The notes: a model not told the origin generated them from the letters alone. A DNA stretch of 64,000 bases from Bacteroidales bacterium (GCA_016707785.1 JADJGZ010000021.1:16345-80344), one strand, 5' to 3'; positions 36,122 through 45,835 are shown, numbered from the stretch's first letter. Translations and numbers: made by a program.

Positions 36122-37320
36122 TGTCTGGTGTTAATCGCTCAATAATAGCTGCTTTCATTAATCCCGGGGCTTTCAAACCATATTCTTTTGTATTCTCCAT
36201 TGCCCTGCTGCTGTTATCCTTTACCGCATCTTCACAAAGCATTGTCAGCAGCTTTGATTCCACTGTCAGATATCCACATCTTCAGATTGAGAGATCAATG
36301 ATATATTCTCCTGTTCATGAATATATGTACTCTCATCATCCATATATCACCAGTTTCAATGGCCGTTTTATTGCTACCTGGTCTAATGGCATGAAAGATG
36401 AAGATGACCCGGGTCAAAGAGTGAGCATCAGTTATTCAGATGATTTTATTCATTGGACTTCTCCCATAAGCCTGGCTGAACCGGGGACAGACAGTAATGG
36501 TATTCCTGAAATTCTCACAGCTGCCGGCTTCTATACGAATCAACAAGGTCTGGTAGCTTACTATGGATCGTACACAAAAAACCGTACTTCTACTCGTCTT
36601 TATGCCAGGACATCAACAGATGGAATAATCTGGGGAAAAACCATAGATTTGAATCTTCCTGTTATTCCCAATCATGCTCCTGCATTATTAAAAAATGGCC
36701 GGTTGCTGATCTGTGGAAATTTTACATTTCCATTTTCTGATGATAATTCGGGATTAAGTGGTTGGACGCAATCAGGATTTTATCCACAGGAATTGGGAAA
36801 CGTAAGTGATAATCCCTGGAGTTTCTGGAAGATTTCCAAAGCCATTGAGCTGCCAGTGAGTCTTTGCGAAGGATCCTTCTATCAAACAGAGGATAACATA
36901 ATTCATATGTTTTTACGATCGGCAGGGATAACTTTTGCCGGTTATTTATGGTTGACAGAGAGTGCGGATAATGGAATTAGTTGGTCAAGACCTGTCGCCA
37001 CAACTTTTCCCGATAATGACCATAAGTTTCATTTCGGTAGGTTAAATGATGGAAGATATTATTATGTTGGTTGCCCGGTTTCATTTCCAAGGGAGAGAAG
37101 AAGCCCGTTGGTCCTGTCCATTTCAACTGATGGGAAGTTATTCGATCGTCACTTTATTATAGCCGATTCACCTTACTCCAGGCGTTCAGAAGGGCGATAT
37201 AAAGCCGGGCAATATGGTTATCCATCTACTTTTGAAAAGGATGGATACCTTTATATTATCGTTTCAAGACAAAAGGAGGGAATAGAGGCTATGCGTGTGA
37301 ACCTCGCTGAATGCAAATGA
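36121..37320 (+). CDS. Sialidase-like secreted protein (BNR/Asp-box propeller)
   Basis: A 399-residue protein with a signal peptide-like helix (FVFSIALLLLSFTASSQ) after a longish N-region. The body is a six-bladed sialidase-type propeller with Asp-box motifs SYSDDFIHWTSP, RTSTDGIIWGK, TESADNGISWSRP and STDGKLFDRHFI. The C-terminal KAGQYGYPSTFEKDGYLYIIVSRQKEGIEAMRV matches exo-sialidase-like proteins. It may cleave sialic acid or a related sugar, or only bind. It is translationally coupled to the upstream histidine kinase, an unusual pairing. No T9SS or lipobox signal, so probably periplasmic. Confidence 0.8.
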   Translation: MSGVNRSIIAAFINPGAFKPYSFVFSIALLLLSFTASSQSIVSSFDSTVRYPHLQIERSMIYSPVHEYMYSHHPYITSFNGRFIATWSNGMKDEDDPGQRVSISYSDDFIHWTSPISLAEPGTDSNGIPEILTAAGFYTNQQGLVAYYGSYTKNRTSTRLYARTSTDGIIWGKTIDLNLPVIPNHAPALLKNGRLLICGNFTFPFSDDNSGLSGWTQSGFYPQELGNVSDNPWSFWKISKAIELPVSLCEGSFYQTEDNIIHMFLRSAGITFAGYLWLTESADNGISWSRPVATTFPDNDHKFHFGRLNDGRYYYVGCPVSFPRERRSPLVLSISTDGKLFDRHFIIADSPYSRRSEGRYKAGQYGYPSTFEKDGYLYIIVSRQKEGIEAMRVNLAECK

Positions 37321-37367
37321 TTCAATTGGTGGTGAGTACTTGAAAAGACATTCCTGATTTTGTGTCA

Positions 37368-39599
37368 TTATTGTGTTTCCTGCTCTTCAAATCCGGGAAT
37401 ATTTCTTTTTTCATCCTTCTTTGGGATTCCAAAGTTATATCGAATGTTGAAGCCGACCCTTCGGTTATCCGTATAACGATCACCAATACTGCGGATCGTT
37501 CCCTGGTTAAATTCGAATTCAGTTACCATAGTCTTTAGAATGTCCCTGGCATTTAGGGTTATTGACAGCTTCTTATCGAAGAAAGTTTGAGTGATTCCGA
37601 GATTCAGTTGCCCGAAATTCTTCATTTCATAGAAGTTCCATTGTCCGTTGGTCATCATGAAACCATTAGCGGTGATCTTGGTATTGGGTAAAATGGTAAA
37701 GGAATGAAATGTGAAGAAACGCCAGCTTCCCCGTTTGAAGTTCATGGGAGCATTTTCATAGAATCCTTCATATTCATTATAATTATACTGGGCGCCCATG
37801 GCAAAGAAATACTTCCCTCCGGGAGGGATACCAATCATACCGCGAAAATAGGTTTCTGTACTTTTACCTAGGTTATCATAGGTCCTCACCAGGTGTTCCC
37901 CTTCCTCCTCATCATGATACATTACTGACGAAAAGATATCTGTTGTCACGTTTCTCCCAATAGCGAAAACAGGCATATCCTCAAAGCTTATATTGAGCTC
38001 ATAATTATTGGTAAACTGCGGCTTGAGGGCGGGATTTCCTGCTTCCGACAAGTATTGGTCAACAAAGCGCGAATAGGGGTTTAACTCCTGGTAGCCAGGC
38101 CGGTTGATCGTTTTCCTGTAGATGATGTACCCGGTTAGATCGGCTCCCATAATTTTAAACAGTGGTCTGCTCAGGTAAACATAGGGGAACCAATCTGCCC
38201 GGTTGATCAAAAAACTGGTATCTGAAGGGATTTGCTGATTCCCATTCATATAGGTATGCTCCATTCGAAGACCTGTTTTTAGTTGCAATTCACCGAATAG
38301 TTTCCGGGATCCCTGGATATATATCGAGTTGATACTTTCGGTATAACTGAAACGGTTTGTACGTTTTGGGTCTGGAACGCTCAATTCATTGAGATTCAAA
38401 AAATATTCAGCTTCACTTTCATGGGATTGCCATGAACTTTTCAACCCACTTTCGAGCTTAATTTTTAGGGGCAGATGATAGGTGAGGTCCGACTGAAATA
38501 CAACGAAATGACGGCTTTGGTCATTGGTGCCATTCCCATAACTGCTGTAGTTGACCGGGAAGTTATAAATAGTGCTGTAACGCTGATCATTCCCTGAGGA
38601 ATTATAACTATAGCTAAGTTTAAGGTCAAGCATTGATCCCAGGGTATCGAATTTCGTACTCATTCCCAGGTCCTGCTGAATATTCAGTTGAAGTGCATCT
38701 GTCTGAATCAGGTTATTGCTTTCCAGCAGTTTACCAAAGTCGGTAGCAGAGGTAGTGTTCAGATTTGATGACTCTGACTCTCTTTTAGTAGCATTGATCC
38801 TGCCATCGAAATAATAATTAGTTCTTTCATTTAACTGGTAATTGCTTCCAAAGCCAAGGTATACCTGGTGATTGCTACTGGATACTTCGGAAGCCTGCAA
38901 AAGTGTTGTATCAATTCCAATGAACCTGGTACTGTTCATTTCATCAAATTGTTGATTCCGGTTATAATTGGCATTAACATAATTGCTGGTCTTGTCGTTG
39001 CTGAAGTTAATACTGAAGCCTGCATAGCGGTTTCCTACCTGCCCCTGGTTCATTCCCGCATTCACTGACCCGGATCTGCCAAGTTTCACCCCTTTTTTAA
39101 GCACTACATTAATGATTCCACCTGAACTGGATGCATCATATTTGGTGGAGGGAGTTCGCATGATTTCGATCCGTTCCACGCTATTAGGGGGAAGACTGCG
39201 GAGGATGGTAGCAATATCCTGGGAGCTCATTTTTTGCTCCCTGCCATTAATATAAATGGTGGCTGCTGTAGTACTTGACAGGTAAATACCGCCATCAGGA
39301 TCAACATACAGCCCGGGTGTGCTTTCAAGTACTTCCAGGGTATTGCTTGTAGTGGTGGCCAGTGATTCAGGATCAATAATCATTTTATCATCTTCCTGGC
39401 GAATTACAGGTTTGCGGGCTACTACAGCAACTTCTTTAAGATTAAGGGCATCCGGTTGAAGAACGAATTTGAATTTCTCAATGCCAGAGGTTACCTTAAC
39501 TTCGGATTCCAGTGTCTTATAACCCATAAAGGAAATCTTCAGGGTGTATTTCCCGGCCTGAATCCGCTTTAAAACCGCCAGGCCTTGCTGATTTGTCAC
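37368..39599 (-). CDS. Outer-membrane beta-barrel family protein, main open frame
   Basis: A 743-residue frame with a carboxypeptidase-regulatory-like domain (residues 1-50), a TonB-receptor plug (about 75-190, with RSLPPNSVERIEIMRTPSTK and GGIINVVLKK), and a long beta-barrel to the C-terminus ending in NRRVGFNIRYNFGIPK. This is the OMP_b-brl_3 type common in Bacteroidota, thought to import or bind a ligand. No SusD-like partner is adjacent, so the substrate is unknown. The ATG at 39599 is not the true start. Confidence 0.85.
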   Translation of the reverse strand: MTNQQGLAVLKRIQAGKYTLKISFMGYKTLESEVKVTSGIEKFKFVLQPDALNLKEVAVVARKPVIRQEDDKMIIDPESLATTTSNTLEVLESTPGLYVDPDGGIYLSSTTAATIYINGREQKMSSQDIATILRSLPPNSVERIEIMRTPSTKYDASSSGGIINVVLKKGVKLGRSGSVNAGMNQGQVGNRYAGFSINFSNDKTSNYVNANYNRNQQFDEMNSTRFIGIDTTLLQASEVSSSNHQVYLGFGSNYQLNERTNYYFDGRINATKRESESSNLNTTSATDFGKLLESNNLIQTDALQLNIQQDLGMSTKFDTLGSMLDLKLSYSYNSSGNDQRYSTIYNFPVNYSSYGNGTNDQSRHFVVFQSDLTYHLPLKIKLESGLKSSWQSHESEAEYFLNLNELSVPDPKRTNRFSYTESINSIYIQGSRKLFGELQLKTGLRMEHTYMNGNQQIPSDTSFLINRADWFPYVYLSRPLFKIMGADLTGYIIYRKTINRPGYQELNPYSRFVDQYLSEAGNPALKPQFTNNYELNISFEDMPVFAIGRNVTTDIFSSVMYHDEEEGEHLVRTYDNLGKSTETYFRGMIGIPPGGKYFFAMGAQYNYNEYEGFYENAPMNFKRGSWRFFTFHSFTILPNTKITANGFMMTNGQWNFYEMKNFGQLNLGITQTFFDKKLSITLNARDILKTMVTEFEFNQGTIRSIGDRYTDNRRVGFNIRYNFGIPKKDEKRNIPGFEEQETQ

Positions 39600-39771
39600 C
39601 GCAAATTTTTTGGTATCGGATACAGCACTGAAAAGCTGAATGGTAGCTCCGGGCAGGGATTCATTTTCAGGGTTTAATCACCAAAATCTCAAGCTGATCC
39701 GATTGTGCGAATGCCCTGAATGCCATAAAGAAGATCAGAGTGAATATGATGAGAAGCCTTGGTGAAAACAT
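37368..39771 (-). pseudogene. TonB-type outer-membrane beta-barrel protein, frameshifted after signal peptide
   Basis: The frame opening at 39771 encodes a signal peptide (LLIIFTLIFFMAFRAFAQ) and stops after VIKP. In the next frame the sequence continues ENESLPGATIQLFSAVSDTKKF into the long barrel frame. Removing one C from the CCC run (complement of 39670-39672) joins them as VIKPENESLPGATIQLF, a normal carboxypeptidase-like start. Full length would be about 800 residues. It is most likely one intact gene with an error or a recent mutation. Confidence 0.75.
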
Positions 39772-39837
39772 ATTTTGGGAATTTGTAGCTGGATTATTTA
39801 ACTGAAATTTCAAGGATTTGTTGTTTAGAAAAGGAAA

Positions 39838-39872
39838 AACCCATCTGATGCTACCATTACATCAGATGGGTT
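39838..39872 (-). terminator. Rho-independent terminator of the BNR-PKD surface gene
   Basis: AACCCATCTGATG (39838-39850) and CATCAGATGGGTT (39860-39872) form a perfect 13-base stem with a 9-base loop. On the minus strand it is followed by TTTCCTTTTC. It lies 40 bases past the stop at 39912. Confidence 0.88.
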
Positions 39873-39911
39873 CAATGGGAATTGACAGTATTATCTGTCA
39901 AGCCGTAAACT

Positions 39912-40451
39912 TTATTTGCTGATCACAAAAGGCAGGTGAATTATGGTTCCGTTATTAAATCTGCAATTCAGAATATAATTGCCACTGCTGAAAGATCGTA
40001 GTTCTACTGAAACTGTTGTTGCATCAATAGTATAGGTTCGGATTTCAGTTATTACCCCGGTGGCTGCAGCGCTGACGGAAATACCTGAGAGTTCTTTGAA
40101 TCCGATGCCTGCACGAAGGTATAACATATCAGAAGCAGGGTTTGGGAATAGCTGGATCGCACTTTCCCGGGATTCCTTCAAGCCAGGGCAGGGGTCGATG
40201 ATGACGTTAAAAAGTTCAGAACCGCCATCACACCCTTGTTCTGTGACTTCAGTAACTGATAGCGTACCATTGCCGGGATCATCCCATTGAATCCTCACCA
40301 GGTTGGTGCCTTGCCCGGTATAGATGGAACCTCCTGTAACTATCCAGGTGAAGGTTGAACCTGGATTGGAAGTAATTTCATAGTCAGCATTGTCATGCTG
40401 GCAAACGAGGGAATTACCTTCAATAACTGGTTGAGGCGATGCATTTACCAC
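39912..40451 (-). CDS. C-terminal piece of the BNR-PKD T9SS protein
   Basis: A 179-residue open frame holding the last Ig-like module (PQPVIEGNSLVCQHDNADYE) and the type A sorting domain. Its ATG is internal; the protein frame extends upstream to about 40553. Confidence 0.7.
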   Translation of the reverse strand: MVNASPQPVIEGNSLVCQHDNADYEITSNPGSTFTWIVTGGSIYTGQGTNLVRIQWDDPGNGTLSVTEVTEQGCDGGSELFNVIIDPCPGLKESRESAIQLFPNPASDMLYLRAGIGFKELSGISVSAAATGVITEIRTYTIDATTVSVELRSFSSGNYILNCRFNNGTIIHLPFVISK

Positions 40452-40491
40452 TATACTTAGGGGAGGAGATGCTGGTCCGGCTCCACATTCG

Positions 40492-42441
40492 TTAGCGCCT
40501 GCAACCGTGAGGGTAGCTGTCCCGGAGAATGCTCCGTTCCATCCGATGGTTAGAGCCGTTCCCTGAAGGTGTCAATGTGCCGGCTTCAGATGGGGTGAGT
40601 GTCCAGATCAGCTCATATGCCCCATTAGGATATACACAGGTATATGTTGAGCTATTATTGTTGCATACCTCGGTAACACCTGTTGGAACTGATGCCTGGG
40701 TCGGGAGGTCAATAAGATAAACGATACAGGTGCCATTCATTTCATCTTCACATGGACCGGCAATTCCAGTTACTGAATAAGATCCTGTGGTTTGCATGCC
40801 AAAACTCAAGGAAGTTCCGGTTCCCGGTAATATAATTCCTGTTGTAACACCATCTTTGAAAAGCTCATAACTCACTCCCGGGTCGGAGTCTTCAAGCCTG
40901 ACTTCATAACCCGGATCTCCATCGCAATAGCCTCCCCCTGCAAAAAGAAAATAGGGGTTTGGCTGGAAGTAAAGAGCAGCTGCCAATGATGGTGATGCCG
41001 GACCGGATCCACAACCATTTTGACCTGAAACCTGAATGTTAAAGTTACCCTGCCAGGTGTTGGAAGAATTTAATGTGGTAGTTAAGCCGTTTCCTGAAAA
41101 AGTACCGGCTGTTGCAGGGTTGGCAGACCAGCTATAGGATGATGCATAATTTACTGCAGTAGTGGTATAATCATAAGTTCCTAGTCCACATATTGCTGAA
41201 GGTCCGGAGGGAATGGAAGGTGCTTCTGTCACTGGCTGGTCAACATGAATCAGGTCAGGTTGAGAGAAGGTACTGTTTACAGGACCTTTGGTTGCAATCA
41301 GTGTGACATCGAAAATACCCGGACCGGAGTATGTGACCAGGGGATTTTGTAATGTAGAAGTTGACGGCGTACCACCCTCAAAGGTCCAGTTCCATGAAGT
41401 GGGGGATCCTGTTGATTGGTCAGTGAATTGAACAGTGCTGCCCTGGCATATCTGGGTGCTGCTGGCCGTGAATGCTGCAGTAACCTGAGGTGCCCTTCTA
41501 TAGAACCAACCTTGTGAGCCACAGATGAATCCTATCCCATCGGCAGTAAACATAACTTCGTAAAGAGCCGGGTCATAGGTGCTTTGAGGAAAGTCATCGG
41601 TCCAGGTGGAACCTCCGTTATTTGATGTATAGATAAATTCAGGAGTTCCTACTGCAAAGACATCATTCTGGTTAGCCCATGCGAAATCATGCCATAATGG
41701 TTGACCAAATGCAATCTGCTGAGGTTGCCAGGTTGCACCTCCATCATAGGTTTTGAAGATCCATCCGTCTTCACCGGCTGCTATTCCGATATTGTCATTA
41801 TAGAAATCGATTCCCAGCAATAAACCGGCACCGGAATAAACAGTACTCCATGTTAATCCATCGTTGGTCGATCGTTGAATATCCCCTCCATTCGTGACAA
41901 GGTAATAGGTACTACCTGAAACATAACAACATCCGTAAGGAACCCCGGAAATTCCAGTGCCGGAAGTCCAGGTTGTTCCGCCATTGCTTGTAACAAAAAC
42001 TCCCGCACCTGAATTGGTTTGGGCGGTAACCACCCCATGATTGGCATCCTTGAAAACTACATCTGTATAGAAATAGATATCTGTTCCGGGAGTTTGTGGT
42101 GTCCAGGTAAGGCCTCCGTCGGTTGTTTTGGCAAAATATTCGCTCCATCCACCCACATAGCCGGTGTTCATATCGGGGAAACTGATGCCTTCAATACCCT
42201 GGTCGGTACCTGTCCATAACTGGGTCCAGGTGGTTCCTCCGTTGGTGGTTTTAATCACTATCCCATCTCCCATATAAGTGAGCGATTCACCTGCTGCAAA
42301 ACCAATCGAGCTTTGTCCGCCGGGGAATTCGATACCCATGAGGATGAAATCGAAGCCGGTGTTGATTTTTTCCCATGACTGGGCGATTCCTGTCCTGACT
42401 GTGAGAAGGGTGAAAAGGATTAAGGAGAAAAGGACTTTCAT
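40492..42441 (-). CDS. N-terminal piece of the BNR-PKD T9SS protein
   Basis: A 649-residue open frame with signal peptide, BNR propeller and PKD domain. The last 11 residues or so, after SGNGS, are out-of-frame translation past the break. Confidence 0.75.
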   Translation of the reverse strand: MKVLFSLILFTLLTVRTGIAQSWEKINTGFDFILMGIEFPGGQSSIGFAAGESLTYMGDGIVIKTTNGGTTWTQLWTGTDQGIEGISFPDMNTGYVGGWSEYFAKTTDGGLTWTPQTPGTDIYFYTDVVFKDANHGVVTAQTNSGAGVFVTSNGGTTWTSGTGISGVPYGCCYVSGSTYYLVTNGGDIQRSTNDGLTWSTVYSGAGLLLGIDFYNDNIGIAAGEDGWIFKTYDGGATWQPQQIAFGQPLWHDFAWANQNDVFAVGTPEFIYTSNNGGSTWTDDFPQSTYDPALYEVMFTADGIGFICGSQGWFYRRAPQVTAAFTASSTQICQGSTVQFTDQSTGSPTSWNWTFEGGTPSTSTLQNPLVTYSGPGIFDVTLIATKGPVNSTFSQPDLIHVDQPVTEAPSIPSGPSAICGLGTYDYTTTAVNYASSYSWSANPATAGTFSGNGLTTTLNSSNTWQGNFNIQVSGQNGCGSGPASPSLAAALYFQPNPYFLFAGGGYCDGDPGYEVRLEDSDPGVSYELFKDGVTTGIILPGTGTSLSFGMQTTGSYSVTGIAGPCEDEMNGTCIVYLIDLPTQASVPTGVTEVCNNNSSTYTCVYPNGAYELIWTLTPSEAGTLTPSGNGSNHRMERSILRDSYPHGCRR

Positions 42442-42495
42442 TATCTTTTATTTTTCTATTTTGAAAGATTCTGTTTTCTAATACAGAATAATTAC

Positions 42496-43806
42496 TTACT
42501 GAAAGATGAGTTTAGTTGAGTACAAGAGCAAACCGTCACTTTGAACCTGGAGGAGGTATAAACCTTTAGCCAATGTAGTGGGTAAGTGAATGTTCAGAGA
42601 TTGATTTCCAGCTTCAAGGTGGCCTGTGGTAAATGTAGATACAGCTATTCCAGATGTATTCACCAAATTTAAGGTTAAATTTGTGTTTTGTAACAGGCTG
42701 AATTCAAGATTTATTTGGTCCTGGTTTCTGAGAATTGTCGGGTAAGCTCTAAAGCCAGAAACTACAGGTTCAGTTATTCCTACATTAAAGTAATTGTCAT
42801 TGTCATATCTTGCCAGGGCAAAGTCGAGTAGATTACTGGCATTTCTTACTTTCCCGGCTACCATAATTTTATCATTGTACAAAGCCAGTCCCAGGGCTTC
42901 ATCGGGATTGCCAAAGAAATCAGTGGTAGTTAGTCCGTTTGTTCCAAAAGTCAGATCAGCACTTCCATTTGATTCCAGCCTCCACAGAGCCCAATCATTA
43001 TCGGCAGGTAAGAGGTCCCCGGTACAACCGGCAATAATGATTTTTCCATCAGGTTGAATGGCAAGGTCGTCGCCAAAACTGTAGGGGGTATCTCCTATGA
43101 TTACAATTCCTGAATTACCAAAATCGGAAACGGCCTGTCCGTTTTCATCAAATTTCATAACAAGGAGATGGTAGGTGTAATCAGCCTGAAATACTGTAAA
43201 TCCGCAGAGAATGGTTTCATTACCTGCCGTCACTTCCATGTCAAAAAACTCATCATCCACATTATTGAGGTTAAGATTAACGACTCCTTCAGTGCCGTAA
43301 CCAGTATCCAGGATTCCATTTTCATCGAATCGTGCAATAAGGAGAGAGAACCAGCTTAGACCATTTGAGATATGACCGGCAGCAATTATTTTCCCATCGG
43401 ATTGCACGCTCACGGCAGTGAATTCATTATCCGTTTCTGTGATTGGGATTGTAGCAATACCACTATTTCCAAAGTTGGGGTCCAGGCTGCCATTTTCCAG
43501 GAGTCGAACAACTATTGGGGCATTCTGGAATTGGGCATTCTGCATGTATCCTGAGATAAGGATTTTCCCATCAGGTTGAAGTTCAAGGTCTGAAACAATT
43601 TCTTCTCCTGCTCCTAAGTCTAGGAAGCTCACTCCTGCAGCACCAAAATCGGGATCAGGCATTCCATCAGCCGTTAATTGGATGACTAACATCTGCCAGT
43701 TGGTATAGTCAGTAGTATGTCCACCAATGAGTATCTTCCCATCGGGTTTAAGCAGACATTTATAGGACATGTTTTTCAAGATTCGGGCCGTAGGTATAAT
43801 GCCCAT
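42496..43806 (-). CDS. Delta-60 repeat protein, main open frame
   Basis: A 436-residue frame with four clear delta-60 repeats (KPDGKILIGG, QPDGKILISG, QSDGKIIAAG, QPDGKIIIAG) and the T9SS C-terminus. Its first 12 residues (MGIIPTARILKN) are probably out of frame. Confidence 0.75.
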   Translation of the reverse strand: MGIIPTARILKNMSYKCLLKPDGKILIGGHTTDYTNWQMLVIQLTADGMPDPDFGAAGVSFLDLGAGEEIVSDLELQPDGKILISGYMQNAQFQNAPIVVRLLENGSLDPNFGNSGIATIPITETDNEFTAVSVQSDGKIIAAGHISNGLSWFSLLIARFDENGILDTGYGTEGVVNLNLNNVDDEFFDMEVTAGNETILCGFTVFQADYTYHLLVMKFDENGQAVSDFGNSGIVIIGDTPYSFGDDLAIQPDGKIIIAGCTGDLLPADNDWALWRLESNGSADLTFGTNGLTTTDFFGNPDEALGLALYNDKIMVAGKVRNASNLLDFALARYDNDNYFNVGITEPVVSGFRAYPTILRNQDQINLEFSLLQNTNLTLNLVNTSGIAVSTFTTGHLEAGNQSLNIHLPTTLAKGLYLLQVQSDGLLLYSTKLIFQ

Positions 43807-43817
43807 TCACTGCAAAG

Positions 43818-44078
43818 TCAGGTCAACTGATCCATCCTGGAGAAACGTGAAACTACAAGGTATGCTGTATAGGAAGGAGTCATTGAAGTGCCTACAGCCA
43901 GTATTTTTCCATCAGGTTGAACTTTAATATCCTGGTAAAGGTCAAACTGATCTAGGTCCAGGACAAGCGTACCAGTACTATTAAAAGTAGGATCAAGAAC
44001 TCCTGCCTGACCTTTTGCTGATGTAATACTAAGGAATGTGAGGAGTGTTAAAAGGATAAGGGTAGTGATGAGTTTCAT
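43818..44078 (-). CDS. N-terminal piece of the delta-60 protein
   Basis: An 86-residue frame with a signal peptide and the first delta-60 repeat (VLDPTFNSTGTLVLDLDQF ... QPDGKILAVG). The last residues (SRMDQLT) lie past the frameshift. Confidence 0.7.
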   Translation of the reverse strand: MKLITTLILLTLLTFLSITSAKGQAGVLDPTFNSTGTLVLDLDQFDLYQDIKVQPDGKILAVGTSMTPSYTAYLVVSRFSRMDQLT

Positions 44079-44185
44079 ATTTGTTTTTTTTAATTTATGA
44101 TGATTTGTAACGTAAAAGTAAGTTCATTTTGATCAGTTTCCTTTCTTTTTTTGGATGCCATATTCTTCTTTTTTTCTGAAACTGT

Positions 44186-44215
44186 GAAACAGTCCCGAAC
44201 TAACGGGACTGTTTC
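44186..44215. terminator. Perfect hairpin between two surface genes
   Basis: GAAACAGTCCCG (44186-44197) and CGGGACTGTTTC (44204-44215) form a 12-base stem with a 6-base loop. It lies 110 bases past the stop of the large beta-helix gene. There is no T run directly after it on either strand, so its terminator role is only likely. Confidence 0.55.
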
Positions 44216-44323
44216 TTCAACTCAATGACTGTTTTTTTTGACCCAAACCGCCATAAGGTTGAATCTTTTATTTTCCTGTTATTCCATGAATTGAATGGTT
44301 AAGGAATTAGCACTGTTCACGTT

Positions 44324-44506
44324 TTAAGGCTTTGAAGTCTGGACGGTAATTGTAGAATTATTATCAATCATAGCCATATCAGAACCATCAACAATACCGT
44401 CACCATTAACATCCTCTGCATTATATCCAAGCAGAGTGGCTGTGCTTGCATTATCAATCGCTGCCATATCAGATCCATCCACAATACCATCCTGGGTTTG
44501 CATCAC
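44324..44506 (-). CDS. Dockerin-like C-terminal piece of the giant surface protein
   Basis: A 60-residue frame with two EF-hand-like repeats, DGIVDGSDMAAID and DVNGDGIVDGSDMAMID. Removing one C near 44497 joins it to the piece upstream as GGDANQDGIVDG. Confidence 0.65.
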   Translation of the reverse strand: MMQTQDGIVDGSDMAAIDNASTATLLGYNAEDVNGDGIVDGSDMAMIDNNSTITVQTSKP

Positions 44507-44849
44507 CTCCCCAGATAAGGTAATCGGTCCCGGATAATTTCAGATTATTCCCAAAAGCTTGTGAAACAGCTGTCGAAAAATCATAGGATATGGTTCCGAT
44601 TGCGCTGAAATCGATGGCTGTAGCACTCCAGGTTTCGATGCTATTACGATTTTTCACAACGATATAGTAGTTACCTGAAATAGTGCCTGGTAATGAATTA
44701 ATTAATATCATTCCATCAGTTAGCAAGTTCACATTTTCATAGGAATATTCCATTGCATAAGGTGATGTGGCATTATGAAGTTCAATGGTTACCTGGTCAG
44801 CGATTCCTGTACCAAACTGTGAGCCTGAACTTCCTTGTGCCTGGCTCAT
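44469..44849 (-). CDS. Piece of the giant surface protein before the dockerin-like repeats
   Basis: A 126-residue frame rich in beta strands (GSQFGTGIADQVTIELHNAT). The last few residues are out of frame. It continues from the 44849-45835 piece with one base change. Confidence 0.6.
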   Translation of the reverse strand: MSQAQGSSGSQFGTGIADQVTIELHNATSPYAMEYSYENVNLLTDGMILINSLPGTISGNYYIVVKNRNSIETWSATAIDFSAIGTISYDFSTAVSQAFGNNLKLSGTDYLIWGGDANPGWYCGWI

Positions 44850-45835
44850 TAATCCACTACAAGCCTGAGACCTTCGAGAAATAGTTTCAGATTAAGGGTC
44901 TTGGTTGCCGGAGCATTAATTGTGAGTATTCCTGAAATATTGGTTGTTCCATTCCAGAAGCCTCCATTAAATCCACCATATACATAGCTGCTATTTCCAA
45001 ACTGGAACCTGGTTGCATAATAGTAAGTGCCGGCACTGGTGATCGCAGTACCTAAATCAGCCTTGAACTCATCGTTGTCGCCTGATTGTCCGAAGAATGG
45101 AGCCGATACCCAGTTGGTCCATGTATTGGGGTCAGAATTGGTTGTGCTGTAACCGATCCATGCCTGTAATCCATAGGTAGCACCTGCCGGTGAAGTTATG
45201 CCATTAGGAATGTAAGCCTGGGCATAAACATCATATGCATCTCCAATATTTATGGAACCAGTTCCCGGCCATTGCAGGTTAGCCCAATTAATGGAGCCAC
45301 CCCAGGTGTCGTTGATGGTAGTATTACCTGATACTGAAGCTAAACGATTGGAACCACCGGTGTATTCTCCACCGCCCCATCCTGCATTTTTGAAATACTT
45401 ATATTCATAGGTTCCATTTGGCAATACAAGAGCAATAGTATAGGTTAGCGTTGTTCCAACCTGAGTCATCAGTAAGGCAGGATTTGTACCGGGTTCATTC
45501 CAGACAGCACCAGGGAAATTGCCGGCCAGGTAAACCTGGTCACTTCCCGGAGTGAATCCGGCTGCAGTCGACATATCAACATTCATGGTAACAATAGAGG
45601 CTTCACTCGTTGTAAACGTCATGTCCTCACCATACATGGTTAAGCCTGATGTTGTGAGTCCGCGGGCCCTGTAATGATAAACCGTAGATGGCAATAATCC
45701 GCTGAGATTTGCAGAAATGGCAGTGTTTAAAGACCCTGAAACTGAAGATGGAGAAGCTGCAACCGTGTACCCATAGGAGTTTGAGGTTCCATAATCGTAA
45801 TAAGTGTTAACATCGTAATTGGCTGCATTCACCAT
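44849..45835 (-). CDS. Piece of the giant surface protein, FN3 and carbohydrate-binding-like domains
   Basis: A 328-residue frame with an FN3-like end (SGLLPSTVYHYRARGLTTSG) and a starch-binding-like module (TMNVDMSTAAGFTPGSDQVY, LPNGTYEYKYFKNAGW). The Met start is internal. Confidence 0.65.
   Translation of the reverse strand: MVNAANYDVNTYYDYGTSNSYGYTVAASPSSVSGSLNTAISANLSGLLPSTVYHYRARGLTTSGLTMYGEDMTFTTSEASIVTMNVDMSTAAGFTPGSDQVYLAGNFPGAVWNEPGTNPALLMTQVGTTLTYTIALVLPNGTYEYKYFKNAGWGGGEYTGGSNRLASVSGNTTINDTWGGSINWANLQWPGTGSINIGDAYDVYAQAYIPNGITSPAGATYGLQAWIGYSTTNSDPNTWTNWVSAPFFGQSGDNDEFKADLGTAITSAGTYYYATRFQFGNSSYVYGGFNGGFWNGTTNISGILTINAPATKTLNLKLFLEGLRLVVD

Larger units (their letters stand above)
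39912..42441 (-). pseudogene. T9SS surface protein with BNR propeller and PKD domains, frameshifted
   Basis: Reconstruction gives about 842 residues: a signal peptide (LFSLILFTLLTVRTGIAQ), a Ycf48/BNR propeller with many TTNGGTTW-type repeats (about 25-330), a PKD domain (STQICQGSTVQFTDQSTGSPTSW), Ig-like modules, and a T9SS sorting domain (AIQLFPNPASDMLYLRAG). The two open pieces meet near 40551-40556: the first ends TLTPSGNG, and one base out of frame the sequence continues LTIGWNGAFSGTATLTVAGA. A single extra base explains the break. Confidence 0.75.
42496..44078 (-). pseudogene. Delta-60 repeat secreted protein with T9SS domain, multiply frameshifted
   Basis: About 527 residues when rebuilt: signal peptide (LILLTLLTFLSITSAKGQ), then six or so delta-60 repeats of the form LDP-FG-G ... 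QPDGKIL-GG, and a T9SS sorting domain (GFRAYPTILRNQDQINLEFS ... LAKGLYLLQVQSDGLLLYSTKLIFQ). Between 43765 and 43846 the reading frame must change three times to follow the repeat: RF to QDGSVDLT, then FAVNGHYTYGPNLEKH, then SYKCLLKPDGKIL. Three shifts within 80 bases look more like poor sequence than selection. Confidence 0.7.
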
